This document shows positions 33,790 through 45,653 of a stretch of DNA of 64,000 nt, piece by piece (positions within the stretch are counted from its first letter, which is position 1; every line of letters starts with the position of its first letter). Location: assembly GCA_944989445.1 (NCBI GenBank), contig CALYLW010000696.1, positions 404,660 to 468,659 on the forward strand. The letters run 5' to 3'. The notes beneath the pieces were generated by a model. That model did no database searches. It worked only from the letters and a program-made list of their open reading frames with translations, and was not told where the DNA came from. The position numbers and the translations under genes are program-made. The DNA comes from Ampullaceana balthica. Lineage: Eukaryota > Mollusca > Gastropoda > Lymnaeidae.

Positions 33790-34680
33790 CCCTCACGCTA
33801 CATCACACAAAGAATCATCATCAGTCCCGTGACCGTTGCGGTCGTTGGGGGAAGCCCATGGACACATCAATAAATAAGGATCTACACATTTGCCTATTTT
33901 GAGCGGCGGCCAACAATTCATGCAATTTCATTCCTTTCCATTCATTTATGTTGTCCAGCCAGCTTTTCCGCTGTCAACCTTTTCGCCGGCCCAAAACTAC
34001 AGTGCTTTGAAGGATAATTTTTGTCGGGTAATCATGTCACAGTATATGACCAAACCATGCCATCGTATGTCTCTTAATTGTTGTTATAATGATTTTTTGA
34101 TGAACCGCAATAGATTGTATTCTGTCCAAGACAATATCCTTGGACTTGTGTTCTAAATAGGAGATCTGGAAAGTTTTCATCATGCATTTATTTTCAAATG
34201 TCTGCAGCTTGCTGCAAGTGGCTGCCATTAGTGTCCAGGTCTCACATCCATAAAAGTCAATGACTTAAACGAGAGCTCTGTAAAGCCTGAGCTTTATTGG
34301 CAGGCTAATGTTTTTGCTGTTCCATATTTTTGTTAACTTCGTCATTGCTGCCATTGCCGACACAATTCTAGCTCGACTTTCAGCTTCATAGGTACCATCT
34401 CTTGATATAATGGCTCCAAGTTATTTAAAGTTATGGAACTCCTCCGGATTTTGCAACCTAAGATTTGCAGATGAAATAGATCTTTTAGCTGGGAGCAGTA
34501 AATAAACATAGGAGCTCACTGGCAAACGTGCAGACAGATCAGGTGCATATGGGATGGAAATTAGCTCAGAGAAAAGCAAGATATTGGTTAATACCTCGGC
34601 TGCCAGTATGGCCAATATCGTAATGAACACAAAGAATAAGATATACTAAAAGCCCAGACTCAATCTTCAGTGCTAAAAGA
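33790..34680 (-). pseudogene. LINE relic with 5' inversion (twin-priming structure)
   Basis: The 3' part (33790-34447) reads on the minus strand: EEFHNFK, LGAIISRDGTYE, RLYRALV, YGCETWTLMAA, FENKCMMKTFQI, then a C-terminus ending MGFPQRP. The adjoining part (about 34447-34680) reads on the plus strand: NLRFADEIDLLAGS (RT motif C) to MEISSEKSKILVNTSAASMA, which in an intact element lies immediately upstream of the YLGA block. The 5' segment is therefore inverted, with its own 5' end at the junction, as twin priming produces. The catalytic box is FADE, and several stops are present. Confidence 0.82.
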
Positions 34681-35007
34681 TTCTGTAACGCTAAAGGACA
34701 TCACTCTTATTTTTTTAAACCACGTTTTATTAACTCGCTTTCGTTCCTGTGGCATTGTCCAAGATTTTTTCAAATCTGCCAACGTAAAATTGAACCACTT
34801 CGGATGGTCCTAGAGATCTGAAAATTTTACCACAGATAGATTGTGGATGACAATGCATTGTATTAAAATTTCGATCGATCGAATGTACCGTTATTAAATT
34901 ATTGAACTTTTTAGTTTATCTATAGTCTATATATAAGCATCTGTAACAGTCTGCTTTTGTTGACATCCATGAGTTCACCCCGTGACCACATCACAATGTT
35001 TTTAAAA

Positions 35008-35460
35008 CGTTAGGCGGGTGCTTGGGAGGTGTTTGGTAAAATAAATAGAGGTAAAAAATATGTTTAAAAAACCAGGTTGTTATAAGTGGACTAAAAAGAA
35101 TAAATAAATAGAAGTAAAAAAAAAGATTTTTAAAAAACACGTTTTTATAAGCGGACTAAAAAGAAGAAAAATAATTTTAAACTTATAAGTTCAAGTACTT
35201 TGATTTAATATGACTAAAAACGTGGGGCGGGTGTTTGGTATAAAAATTAAAGATTTCTAATTTAGAAGGCAAAAGAGAGATCTATAAGTGAGAGTATGAG
35301 TGAGCTGCATATGTTAAACATCATAAGCGCCTGCCCCACGTTTTTAGTCATATTAAATCAAAGTACTTGAACTTATAAGTTTTAAATTATTTTCTTCTTT
35401 TTTAGTCCGCTTATAAAAACGTGGTTTTTTAAAAATATATTTTTTACTTCTATTTATTAA
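35008..35460. repeat. Foldback: ~130-bp inverted repeat with ~97-bp loop
   Basis: Arm 1 (35101-35231) and arm 2 (35329-35460) are inverted copies. Landmarks in arm 1 are tttttataagcggactaaaa, acttataagttcaagtactt and tgactaaaaacgtggggcgg, and their complements appear in reverse order in arm 2. A third, direct partial copy of the arm lies at 35008-35100. No ORF. It is a candidate MITE/foldback element or the source of a hairpin RNA. Confidence 0.85.
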
Positions 35461-35479
35461 TTGAAATATAGACGTGAAA

Positions 35480-35930
35480 TCCTAATCATTTTGGTTTCGA
35501 GATTAACAGAGGGTGTGGTATTTCTCGCTGTAAAATATTATATGGTGTCATTGTTTGAGCTTTTATTTTAATTTTGGAAAAGGGAACGATGTAAAAAGAG
35601 CCGTTAATAGTTTTTTTTCTGAACCTGAGAATGTTGGACAGTTTTGTGAGCTACACCATGGAGAATACATGAGATGTGTCCGTGTTAATTATTTATTTTC
35701 AACATAAATTTGAGGATTTATAATTTTCAAAATACTTTGTGTACATTTCAGGAAATTTAATATCTCGTATTTATCAAACAGGAATATATTACCCATAAAT
35801 AAGCCGTGAACTGTGATTTTTGGTGTCAGACAAACTGATTCGAACGAATGCAATTACATTCTCGTAAGTTACTTGGGCTTTTGAACAAAGTGGACGCCAT
35901 GGGTGCCCCACAACAACCGAGTACAGAATA
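35480..35930 (+). repeat. Helitron-body fragment
   Basis: The block ggaaaagggaacgatgtaaa, then aaaatactttgtgtacattt and tttaatatctcgtatttatc, matches the body of the Helitron at 2548-3073 and the fragment at 42610-42760. No 5' TC or 3' CTAG end was located, and an unrelated segment is inserted near 35600-35730. Confidence 0.6.
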
Positions 35931-37223
35931 ATAAGGCATACTCATTATTTTAATTTTATAATGTTTATGTGCATTATTTAGGGTTTAATTTATAAATTTT
36001 ATTGAAATCCGTTTCTACTTCGTTACCCAACTTATATATTGTTGTTTTTGCCATGTTTTTTGTATAAGCTTTTATGATTGTTTTGTTGATCGCGAGCCAT
36101 GTTATTAATTAAAAATACATCGTAGCCAATATATTTATGATCTTTGAATTTTCATTTACAACGATTTTCTAATTGACTAGGAGGTAGTATATTATTTTTT
36201 TTTAAGTTGTGTCAACGTGTAGATCGAGCATGTCATCGAACGCTCCATAATGTGGAGTGGCTTTAAAAAAACAGGATGAATGAAAAGTAGAAGCATTTGA
36301 TTTCAATGTCCTCACACAAATATAAACTTTTCATGTTCACAATTCGTTATAAGGATGTGATAAATTTCAAAACAAAGTCTAGATATAACCCTAGTAACAA
36401 AATATGTCATTTTTCATTCTTAACTCAAAATTTTAAGACACATCACACGTACAAATTACACGGACATCATTTTAAAAAATAAGATATATAAAATAAATAT
36501 AATTACTTACCTTCTTTTTGTTTTGTGATAATTGGCTCCATTATTTAGAGTTCTAAACAATGAAAAATGAACTTTTAATTTGTTTTTATTAAAAACAACT
36601 ATTTGGAGAAATAATTTAAAGAGATTTGAGTTCGTTTTAAGGCATATCATTTTTCATAACGTTTCTTAATTCTGGCATGCATCCTCCAACTTAATTTTGA
36701 AACCCTTGTCTTTGGCTTGAAACTAAATGTTTAAGAAAAAAAAAGAATATATTTTTTTTTCTGAGTGGATCAATATTGCTTGATTGTACATATTTTTGTA
36801 ATCAAAGCATGCAATGTCTTAGAGAATTATCAATAAAGTAAAAAATACAAATAGGCTTATCAATAACTAAACATTTCTTGATTTACCTTTTATTTCCTTT
36901 TGACAATTTCATTACTTCTCAATACATTCTTGTATACATGGCTCATATGATTGTTAGTCCTATATTTAAGTAATAAGTTTTATATGAATCGTATCTAATT
37001 ATTGTTAAATTAATTGAATTGCCTTCTTATCTGGTAGGATCCCATTAAAATTTACTAAACATGTAGGGATGTCAAATAAGTATTTTTTTTTAATTAATCA
37101 TTTTCCCCGGTCAACTGAAATTTAAAAAAAAATACATTAAAAAAACACTAACAGTTTTTCATACAGAATCGTTGTTACATTACATTTTTACCTTTATTAT
37201 CAAACGGAGCAATGCGATTTTTT
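35931..37223. other. AT-rich spacer, nothing recognised
   Basis: No coding signal. The frame at 36297-36482 has no recognisable family. Confidence 0.6.
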
Positions 37224-38212
37224 AAATCCTTTATATTAACTCGTGGTGTCTGCGGCCGACCGACCGACCTTGCTTGCTTGCTTGCTTGTCGCCAAAACTT
37301 TTGATCGATTTTTAACCCACTTGCTCGCAAGATAGCGAGCTGAAATTTTGCAGGCAGTTTCGTACCGATGATAAAAACAATGTATCAAAATTTCAGATCG
37401 ATCGCTTGTACCGTAATTAAATTATTGATTTTTTAGATTATTTTATTTATTCCTATGTATCATGCTATTTTTTGAGATAGAGCGTCGCGGTGCGTATTAT
37501 ATTGAACAACCTTTCTGTCGCGCAATAAGGTGCGTATTTTATTGACAGATCTTTTTATAAACATATTCCTGATCGGTGCGCATTATATTAAACATGTTTT
37601 ACGACACAACTGCAATTTTGTATTTCTGGATGGTCTGGCGCTGCGTATTATAATGAACATTCTTTTAATTACTTCTCGTACATAAAGGATTTATAGTCAA
37701 AAACTTGGTTTTTTACGGGTTTTTCTTATTTAATCCTTTATATTAACTCGTGGTGTCTGCACCCGCCCTTGCTTGTCGCCAAAACTTTTGATCGATTTTT
37801 AACCCATTTGCTCGTAAGCTAGCGAGCTGAAATTTTGCAGGCAGTTTTGTACCGATAATAAAACAATGTATCAAAATTTCAGATCGATCGCATGTACCGT
37901 AATTAAATTATTGATTTTTTAGATTATTTTATTTATTCCAATGTATCATGCTATTTTTTTGAGATAGAGCGTCGCGGTGCGTATTATATTGAACAACCTT
38001 TCTGTCGCGCAATAAGGTGCGTATTTTATTGACAACTCTTTTTATAAACATATTCCTGATCGGTGCGCATTATATTAAACATGTTTTACGACACAACTGC
38101 AATTTTGTATGTTTGGATGGTCTTGCGCTGCGTATTATAATGAACATTCTTTTAGTTACGTCTCGTACATAAAGGATTTATAGTCAAAAACTTGGTTTTT
38201 TACGGGTTTTTT
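37224..38212 (+). mobile_element. HINE-like repeat (Rep490), head-to-tail dimer
   Basis: Two full units in direct orientation, with 5' tcctttatattaactcgtgg at 37227 and 37734 (period 507). The first has a longer CGAC/CTTG microsatellite and the second has almost none. Each has four iterons, a 3' ataaaggatttatag and the aaaaac-ttg-gttttt stem-loop. The junction has no spacer beyond the unit's own ttcttattt tail. Head-to-tail joining without duplication is typical of rolling-circle elements. Confidence 0.88.
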
Positions 38213-38269
38213 TAAATTTTATTTTGACTTGTGTTATTAGCATTTTAGTTTTTAAAAAAAGTAATCCAT

Positions 38270-40750
38270 AATTAATTTAATACGGTCTGGAAGGCCTTTC
38301 CCTTTGTTTGGCGTTTACGTACTTCCTTCAAAGCCCTGTAGATCATCTCCAGCTCCGCATCGTGGCTGGTTGCTGTAATTCCACACGGTCCAGACATTTT
38401 GACGCTGTCTGGTCCAGGCTGGTGATATTGAATTAGTGCGCCTTACCTACTTCTTCAATCCTTGAAACATGAGCCGTCAATGAAGACTTTAACCACGAAG
38501 TCGCCATAAGCCTCAAATGTCTTCAGAGCCTCGTCGTGCTGCTGTTCGACAGGATTTGCTTTTGTGACCACCACATTCACCAGTTGCAAAGGTAGTTAAG
38601 GCAATTGAAAGCTTTCATGTGGTCACTTCTCGAGGATCAGTTACATTCGTTCCCTGTGTTTGGGTATGGAGACTTAATCCTGCAGTTCGTCGGCCATATC
38701 TATTCCTGAACTCCATATTATATCTTCAGCAAACGTGTCATTCTGGCTCTCAAAAATGCCCTGTAGTTCGTGAAAGTAGCCAACGAAGAATGTGCACCTT
38801 AGGGAAGATCCCTGAAGGGGGTTCCGTCTTTGAGGCTTGCTTCCCTAGATATTGCGTGTTTTGATTTTCCTGTCCGTTAGGAAAGATTATATCCAGCGAT
38901 GCATATTAGAAGCGACACCTAACTGCTGTAGTTCATTTAGTAGCAATCCCAGCTAGACCTTAGCATATCCAGCGTTAGATCAAAGAAAACAAATACAGTG
39001 TATATTCAAATCTAAGTTCGTTTGTTATTGACTATAATAAACGGATAGCGTGGTCCATTGGCAGGCGTCCCTTACAGAACCCACCCTGCGTCATTAAAAT
39101 GATTTTGCTTCTCTCTAGGTACCAATAGAGTCTCGTGTTCACCAGACGTTCAGCTACTTTCACACACAACGTGAGGGATTTGGGCCGGTAGCCGGACGGG
39201 GGTTCACCATGTTTCCCTTCTTTTGGAATCGGGATGATTATGGCTTTCTTCCACAGCTTCGGCAAAATGTCTTGAGTCCAAGTTCTATTTATAAAATGCA
39301 ACAGTTTTATACGAACTGTAATGCCCTAATGCGTTAGCATTTCTTTATGAAAATTATCTTATCTAGGCACTTTGCCTGTTTTGCACTTGTTGTAATTCTT
39401 GCATTGTAAAGAGAGCCGAGAAAACCTCTTAGTAAGGGCCCACGCGCCGTCATTTTGATCCTTCTTTCCTTAGGTGGTCGATGGTTCGTGAAAATGAGAT
39501 CTGGCAATTTTTTGTTCACGTGTCAAAGTGTTTGTTTTACCTCGCACGCCCTTTAGCCCTTTTAACGTCCTGATTTTTTTGGTTTGTTGCTTGACCTGTG
39601 TCTCATAAAGTATCAATTAGCTGCCAAACCTCCCTACCATCCATATGATTCATTTAGCCTTTTTCGCTTTTCGACTGCAGTTTGGACTTCCGCCGTTAAT
39701 TCATTGTACGCCCAGCGAGGCTCGTGCGTCTTCCACTTCGAGACTTTTCCCCGAGCTTTTGCTCTCAGTTTCATCAGTTCCGTCAAACTCTAATTGCAGT
39801 CTAAATTTATGCTTTCCGTTAGTCCTCGGGATTTTTCACCTCGCATACCACAGAATCGTGTAAAAAAACAACTTTGGTGACATCCATGTTTTTAAATCCC
39901 TTATATTAACTTCACCACCGTCTCTGTCTTGGTCGGGAACGTGGAAAAACAAAAGACCCACTTCCCGTGAAGCCATCAATCTGAAATTTTGATCACGGAC
40001 CCATGTCACCTAATAATGCATCGTATCAAAATTTCAGATCGATCGAACGTACCGTAATTAAATTAATGCATTTTTAGTTTATCTATATAAACTATATGTA
40101 GCGGTCACTATTGTTTACATTTTACGGGTCACTTGACTTCACGCCAGCCATTGGTGAACACATCTCGTGTTTTAACCAGGTAAACCACCTGGAGTTGAGT
40201 TAACGTGTTGACGCCACCCGTCCATGTCCACACACCCTCACCCCTTCCCCCAGTTTTAAGGCCAGGGGAGATAATTTCGGTTTCAGTCTGTAAATGTTTG
40301 TCGCGTTTGCACATAATCGATACTTTTAGTTATGTCTCATAAATAAGGAATTTATTGTCAAAAACTTTGTTTTTACTGAGTTGTTTTATTTCTTGCAAAG
40401 TACAGCGGAGCGAACTTTATAACGTTCTCTTTTTCTCGTATCTACGCTAGTCAAACTTTTTTTCAAATCGAAGTTTGTCCATGTGAGCACAAAATCAATT
40501 AGTATGGCAAGATGATCGCACCAACCGTTCTTCAATACTTCAAGTCTATGCTTAGACGATTGGTACGATGAAAGTAGAGTTAGGTCTGAGCGGAATTATG
40601 TGCTGCGTCCGGTGTGCAGAAGTGTCGGCTCACTGTCTGCATTTCGTAACCTGATGAAGATCGTGTTGACACAGAAATCATTGATATAGCGGCCTGGCGC
40701 ATTCCACTCGGTATAGCCCCAGTCGGGAGGTTGTGGGTTAAAATCTCCTG
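38270..40750 (-). pseudogene. LINE B, second copy, internally deleted and interrupted
   Basis: On the minus strand from 40750: endonuclease blocks PDWGYTEWNAPGRYINDF, interrupted at 39894-40390 by a Rep490 variant. RT N-terminal blocks follow in the 39301-39032 frame: WKKAIIIPIPKEGKHG, GYRPKSLTLCVKVAERLVN, GGFCKGRLPMD. After further decay comes a DIIWSSG block (near 38720, equivalent to ADDLAIWSSG in the other copy). It then jumps directly to VSIPKHRERM and RNase H blocks (KVFIDGSCFKD, SHDAELEMIYRALKEVRK), so the RT thumb region is deleted. Dead element. Confidence 0.82.
39894..40390 (+). mobile_element. HINE-like repeat variant inserted in LINE B
   Basis: Begins aaatcccttatattaactt and ends cataaataaggaatttattg, caaaaactttgtttttact. 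The core keeps caaaatttcagatcgatcg and a ccgtaattaaatta block, but the iterons are replaced by unrelated sequence (40100-40310, GC-richer). LINE B coding sequence is readable on both sides. Confidence 0.75.
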
Positions 40751-40920
40751 GTACGATAGTAAGACCCAATATAACCTATTTCTGGATTGGAAGTGTGATC
40801 GGGTTCCTAAAGTTGTTATAGAAGTTTGTCATATTAAATCCAATGTCACCCTTGAAAATTCTTATGAGAAGAGAGTCCGTATTGCTGTAGTATTTTACTT
40901 CAAGCAATTCCATATTCAGA

Positions 40921-41142
40921 TCTTCTGTCTGTCCGTGACGCTACTAATTTCAGAAAGCAGCGCACTAAATTACTGCACCAAAAATAACTCTTTTCGAACG
41001 TCCACATAAAATTGTTGAATAGGGAAATAAATGGATAAATTAAAAATAAATAAAATAAATGAAAGTTCTGTATTACGTTATATTTTAATCTGATTTGTAT
41101 TTATTTTGAAAACTTACGTCATTTTGACGGATTATACACTAG
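40921..41142 (+). mobile_element. Helitron, 5'-truncated copy
   Basis: Shares its body with the next element (ctgtctgtccgtgac, tttcagaaagcagcgcac, aacgtccacataaaattgtt) and ends acgtcattttgacgg hairpin, then CTAG (41139-41142) before T. The 5' end is not recognisable. Confidence 0.78.
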
Positions 41143-41152
41143 TATATATATA

Positions 41153-41406
41153 TCAATAAACATAATTTGCAATGTTTGTCACGTCTTCTGTCCCGTCTGT
41201 CTGTCCGTGACTTTACTAATTTTAGAAAGCAGCGCACCAAATTACTGCACCAAAAAATAACTCTTTTCAAACGTCCGCATAAAATTGTTCAATAGGGAAA
41301 TAAATGAATAAAATAAACTAAATGAAAGTTATGTATTACGTTATTTTTTAATCTAATGTGTATTTATTTTGAAAACTTCCGTCATTTTTGACGGGTGATA
41401 CACTAA
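41153..41406 (+). mobile_element. Helitron, short complete copy (~254 bp)
   Basis: TC (41153) follows A. The 3' end is a ccgtca-tttt-tgacgg hairpin (41379-41394) with CTAA (41403-41406) before T. The element lies 10 bp after the preceding Helitron's 3' end. Internal coding is absent. Confidence 0.78.
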
Positions 41407-42159
41407 TATATATTATATACATGTATTTATTATTTGGTGTCTTTCTTTAGTTTTTTAGAAGAAAAATTCAACATTTACCAAAGAATTTTAAACAGCTGCT
41501 AAGAAATTTATTTAAATTATGATTTTGTATTGTTTCCAATGATGGCTATTCTAAAATCTATAATTTGATCACAAAATATAATAAATATCATAAAAATATT
41601 TTTTTTAAATAAACAATATACTTACTTAGTTTAATGGAGTAAAAGTTGAGTATTTGAATTTCAAAGTCTTTGTTTGAATTTAAATCCAAAACATTTAATA
41701 CATGTAAAAATATTAATTTTTTCATAAAGTTTATCAATTCAATATGTGTACCGTATATTTATTTTCAGCAATGCATGAATGTATATTCATAACTATACAA
41801 CATTTGATAATGATTCCTTAAACAATAAAATGTCTAAAAGAACATAATAATTTTGGAAAAACAACACAATAGTTTAGAGTTTCTAGGTACTTTGCGCATA
41901 AAAGTTTCTTTTTTAAAAGAAATAATCAATATAAATTATTTGCTACTAATTTTAGAAAGCAGCGCTCCGCTAAAAAAATTATTGAAAAACTAATTAATGC
42001 ACCAAAAACAAATCTTTTAGAACGTCCGCATAAAATTGTTCAATCATCATATATATATATTTACTCTCAAGTATCCTGCTGTAACGCTGAGAAATATCAC
42101 TCTGCATTTTTTTGAATATATAGACTTAAAAATCATAATCATTTTGGTCCAGATTAACA
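41407..42159. other. AT-rich spacer with small Helitron fragment
   Basis: Only 41945-42045 is recognisable: ctactaattttagaaagcag and gaacgtccgcataaaattgt, split by a short insertion, match the Helitrons just upstream. The rest is featureless. Confidence 0.55.
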
Positions 42160-42950
42160 TTAAACATTCTCCACACTATCCTACATAATAAAAGGCAAAT
42201 TTCTGTCCGTTCTGTCCGGTCATCTATAGCGATTGGTCCCTCAAACACATATGACTCCTATAGCCAATCATATTGAGCACGTTTACGCGGCCGTTCAAAA
42301 CGAGTTATTTTTGGTGCAGTATTTCTTCCAAGACTTTATTTTCAGTTATGCGCGTTGGGATTTATAGTAAAAAGCTTTGTTTTTTACGAGTTAATTATTT
42401 TAACTATAATGAATAGTATTTTTGACGTGATGAACATGTAATGCCGGTCGAGACGGCTTTTGAGGGGAGTTACAACATGTCACCGAACGGTAGCGGAATG
42501 TCCTTGGACAGGCTCTGTTGCTCGTTATTAATAATTGAACAATTTCATGCGGACGTTCGAAAAGAGCTATTTTTTGTTGCAGTTATTTGGTGCGCTGCTT
42601 TCTAAAATTTCTCGCCGTAAAAAAGATATTATAGGACGTCATTGTTTTAGCTCATATTTTTATTTTGGAAAAGGGAACGGTGTGAAAAGAGGATTTGAGG
42701 ATTGTTAATTATAAAATACTTTGTGTACATTTCAGGAATATTTCTAATTTATCATACAAAGATAAGTTACACAGGCACAACCACGCCGCAGCACAACCTA
42801 GTATGGAAATAAAGGAATAACACAATTTTAAAAACCCGTAAAAAAAAAGTTTTTTTTACTATAAATCCTCTTTATACGAGACATAACTAAAAGTATGTTC
42901 ATTCTAATACGCATCGCACGACAATCCTAAAATCCAAAATTTAATTTGCA
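42160..42950. repeat. Mosaic of Helitron and Rep490 fragments
   Basis: In order: a Rep490-like 3' end on plus (gggatttatagtaaaaagct, 42358), a Helitron fragment in minus orientation (42525-42610), a Helitron body fragment in plus orientation (42611-42760, ggaaaagggaacggtgtgaa), and a Rep490 3' end in minus orientation (42833-42950, ending atcgcacgacaat). The head-to-head Helitron pieces show rearrangement. Confidence 0.65.
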
Positions 42951-42954
42951 AATT

Positions 42955-43999
42955 TTCTCACATCGTGTGTGTGGTCGCTGAACGGTTAGTGAACGCACGA
43001 CTCTACTGGTTCCTCGAAAAGACCAAAGTCATTCCAATGACTTAGGGTGGGTTCCGAAAGGGACGCCAACCGATGGACTAGGCTCTCCGTTTAATTCAGA
43101 CAATGACAAACGAACTCCAGTTGAGGAATCACACTGTTCCTGTGTTCTTCGATCTGAAGCAGGCATACGACAAGGTGTGGTGTTGAGGGCTACTCTATAA
43201 GTTGCAGCAGTTAGGTGTCACTGCAAACATGTACAGCTGGATAAAATCGTTTCTTACGGGCAGAACGATCAAAACCCGGATGGGTGGAGTCATTATCCAG
43301 CATGGCACGCCTGGAGAACGGACTCCTGCAGGGGTCTGCCCTCCGTTTTACATTATTCTTAGCCTACGTCCACGACATACAAGGCGTTCTCGGATCACAG
43401 AATTCCAAGTTGGCTGACGATTTGGCTATATGGAGTTCAGGAAAAGACGTTGCAACACTGCAGAACCGGCTGCAGGAGGATCTGAATCGAATCAAAGACT
43501 ACGCCAACAGATGGTGCCTAGTGGCCAATATGGAGAAAACGTTCAACTGCATTTTCACAATTGGACGGAATGCTCTGAAACATGAGGTGGTGTTTCAAAT
43601 ATGCGGGATAAGGTTTAATTGGGATCGGACACCAACGTACTTGGGAATTAAGTTGGACCAGAAGGTATAATGAGATAACCATGTTCGTGAATTGTGCGCC
43701 AAAGCCACAGCTAAACTGTCTCTGGTGAAGAAACTGGCTAGCACTAGTTGGGGTGCGGACGCAAGACTACTGAGAGCTCTCTATCTGGGTAGTGTGAGGT
43801 GTGCCATTGACTACAGCCTCCTGTTCAGGCGTATGCGAGCCGAACGGCTCTAGAGGGACTGGATCGAATACAAAATCAAGCTCTATATTTTTATGCTGGG
43901 CGTTGCATATGACACCCACAGCCGCTGTAGAAATTATGTCAAATGTGCAACCCCTGGCGATTGTTGTTGTCGGCATCCTTCCGTCTCGAGAGAAGATGG
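42955..43999 (+). pseudogene. LINE B reverse transcriptase
   Basis: Motif A Asp is in VPVFFDLKQAYDKVW (around 43140-43185), interrupted by stops. Motif B is represented by ENGLLQGSALRFTLFLAYVHDI in the 43284-43670 frame, where the usual P of QGSVLSP is lost. Motif C is LADDLAIW near 43410-43435, with both catalytic Asp residues present. A shift after 43670 leads to the thumb block in the frame ending near 44000. Three or more frame changes make it inactive. Confidence 0.85.
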
Positions 44000-44003
44000 T
44001 GCA

Positions 44004-45444
44004 TCACCCTTGATTTGGGTTGCATTTCCTCGCGTGGATGTGCAGTCCTATCCTTGAGTGACAGTCTTTACCACATTTTTTACACACAAATTCTGTGCTT
44101 CCAAATGTTTTGGCCTTACTCCTAGCGCTTCTGTCTGTAGCCTCCTCCATCGTTCGCTCCTCGGCCACTATGACGCACTCTTTAAAAACTGTGTGCCATG
44201 TAGATCGGTCTTCTGCCTTACACTCCCAGTCGCTTGTGCGTATTCTGGCTGCTTTCATGTCCCTTTGGCAGACATCTTTAAATCACAGACGTGGGCGACC
44301 TGTATTCCTCTTTTCCGATGCCAGTTCTCACTATAGGAGGTCCATTGGGAAGCGGCCAGGTCTCATTCTTTTAACATGCCCTAGCCATCTCAGGCGTCTT
44401 TCACTAAGGATTGAGAAGATGCTTTGGGTATTGGCACGCATTAGGACCTCAGTATCAGGCACTTTTAATTGCCATTTAATTCCAAGTATGCGACGCAGGC
44501 ATCTCAAATGGAAGCTATTAAGCTTGAGCTCTTGTGATGTATAAGTGTTCCATGTCTCGCTCCCGTATAGCAGTGTACTAATGACGCAGGCTCTATAGAC
44601 ACACAGTTTGGTTTTTTTCTGTTAACTTGGTGTTTTGCAAGACCCGTTTATTTAATTTAGCCATTGTGGCAGCTGCCTTGCCAATTCTACTGTTTATTTC
44701 CTTTTCAATGGACAGTGTATTGGAGACTCTTGGAAACCAAGTAGGTGAAGCTGTTCACAAGCTCCAAGTTTTTATTGTCGATATTGATGGTAGCAGGTTG
44801 TGTTTCTTTGGCCATGATGTTTGTCTTTTTCTGGCGGATTTGCAGACCAAATTATTTGCAGGATTGGAGAAGCTTGACACGAGTTTTTGCAAACCAGCTT
44901 CTGTGTGTACTAATAATGCCGCATCATCCGCAAAGAGTAGTTCACGAATTAGGACATCTGTCGTTTTGGTCTTGGTTCGAAGGCGGGCAGTTTTGAAAAG
45001 TCTTCCATCAGCTCTGGTGTGTAACCAGGTTCCATCACTGATATCCTTGAATGCGTATCGAAGCAGTACAGAGAAGAATATTGCGAACAGTGTTGGTGCA
45101 AGAACATAACCTTGTTTAACTCCGCTGCTGACTGGCAAGGCTTCTGAGGTAGCTCTATCCAACTGTATTGTACCTTGCATATTTTCATGGAACTGTCTGA
45201 TGATGGCAAGTGGGTTTGAGGGACAGACGATTTTTACCAGGATTTGGGTTAGACCGTTGCGACTGACGAAATCAAAAGCTTTCGTAAAGTCGACAAAGGC
45301 GGTGTATAGTGGCATCTGTTGCTCTCTGCATTTTTCCTGGATCTGCCGTATGGAGAAAACCATGTCTATGTCAGGGCACGGGGTATTCGAGTGGCAGCGC
45401 GCTTGACTAGCGTACCGATAGTCACGGGTTCTAATCCATGTCAA
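44004..45444 (-). pseudogene. LINE A RT core to C-terminal C2H2 finger
   Basis: The frame 45444-44755 holds MVFSIRQIQEKCREQQ, TAFVDFTKAFDFVS (motif A), SSGVKQGYVLAPTLFAIFF (motif B) and LLFADDAALLVH (motif C, both Asp kept). Downstream, with frameshifts, come thumb blocks, then the 44258-44004 frame with DWECKAEDRSTWH and a finger CKKCGKDCHSRIGLHIHARKC. The domain order is standard for this family. Frames change at about 44755 and again before 44258, so the protein is not made intact. Plus-strand frames across 44058-45209 are antisense shadows. Confidence 0.87.
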
Positions 45445-45653
45445 GGCAAGGATTTATTCCCGGGGCCTAGGGCGTCCCTGAGTCACCCAGCTCCGAATGG
45501 GTACCTTACACTAGTTAGGCGGCTTGGTAATGCGTGTAACCCACAAAGCCGTGGCCTGTGAACGCTGCATCACTTGCCAACAGATCATCTATCATGGTCT
45601 GTGGACGCAATTATCTTCTGCATAGAAGGAGCGTCTGTATTGATAAGATAATA
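45375..45653 (+). repeat. tRNA-derived SINE, 279 bp, sharing LINE C tail
   Basis: The head has pol III box A-like gagtggcagcgcgcttga and box B-like gggttctaatcc (45425-45436). The middle contains tgagtcacccagctccgaat and gggtaccttacactag, and the tail is the gacgc...gcgtc hairpin plus gataagataa. Flanking 8-mers are tatgtcag (45367-45374) and tatgttag (45654-45661), a duplication with one mismatch. Removing SINE and one duplicate rejoins LINE A in frame (AGRS then DIDMVF). The box A/B unit is SINE-borne, not a working tRNA gene. Confidence 0.9.

Noticed and set aside
38619..39863. Plus-strand frames 38619-38864 and 39584-39863
   Set aside because: Antisense shadows of the minus-strand LINE B copy.
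45385..45460. Possible tRNA gene with box A and box B
   Set aside because: The unit continues into a SINE body and LINE-derived tail and is flanked by a target duplication, so it is a SINE head. The acceptor stem and anticodon arm do not form a proper cloverleaf by eye.
44058..45561. Several plus-strand frames of 60-160 codons
   Set aside because: They are antisense to LINE A RT and the SINE. The minus-strand RT motifs explain the open frames.
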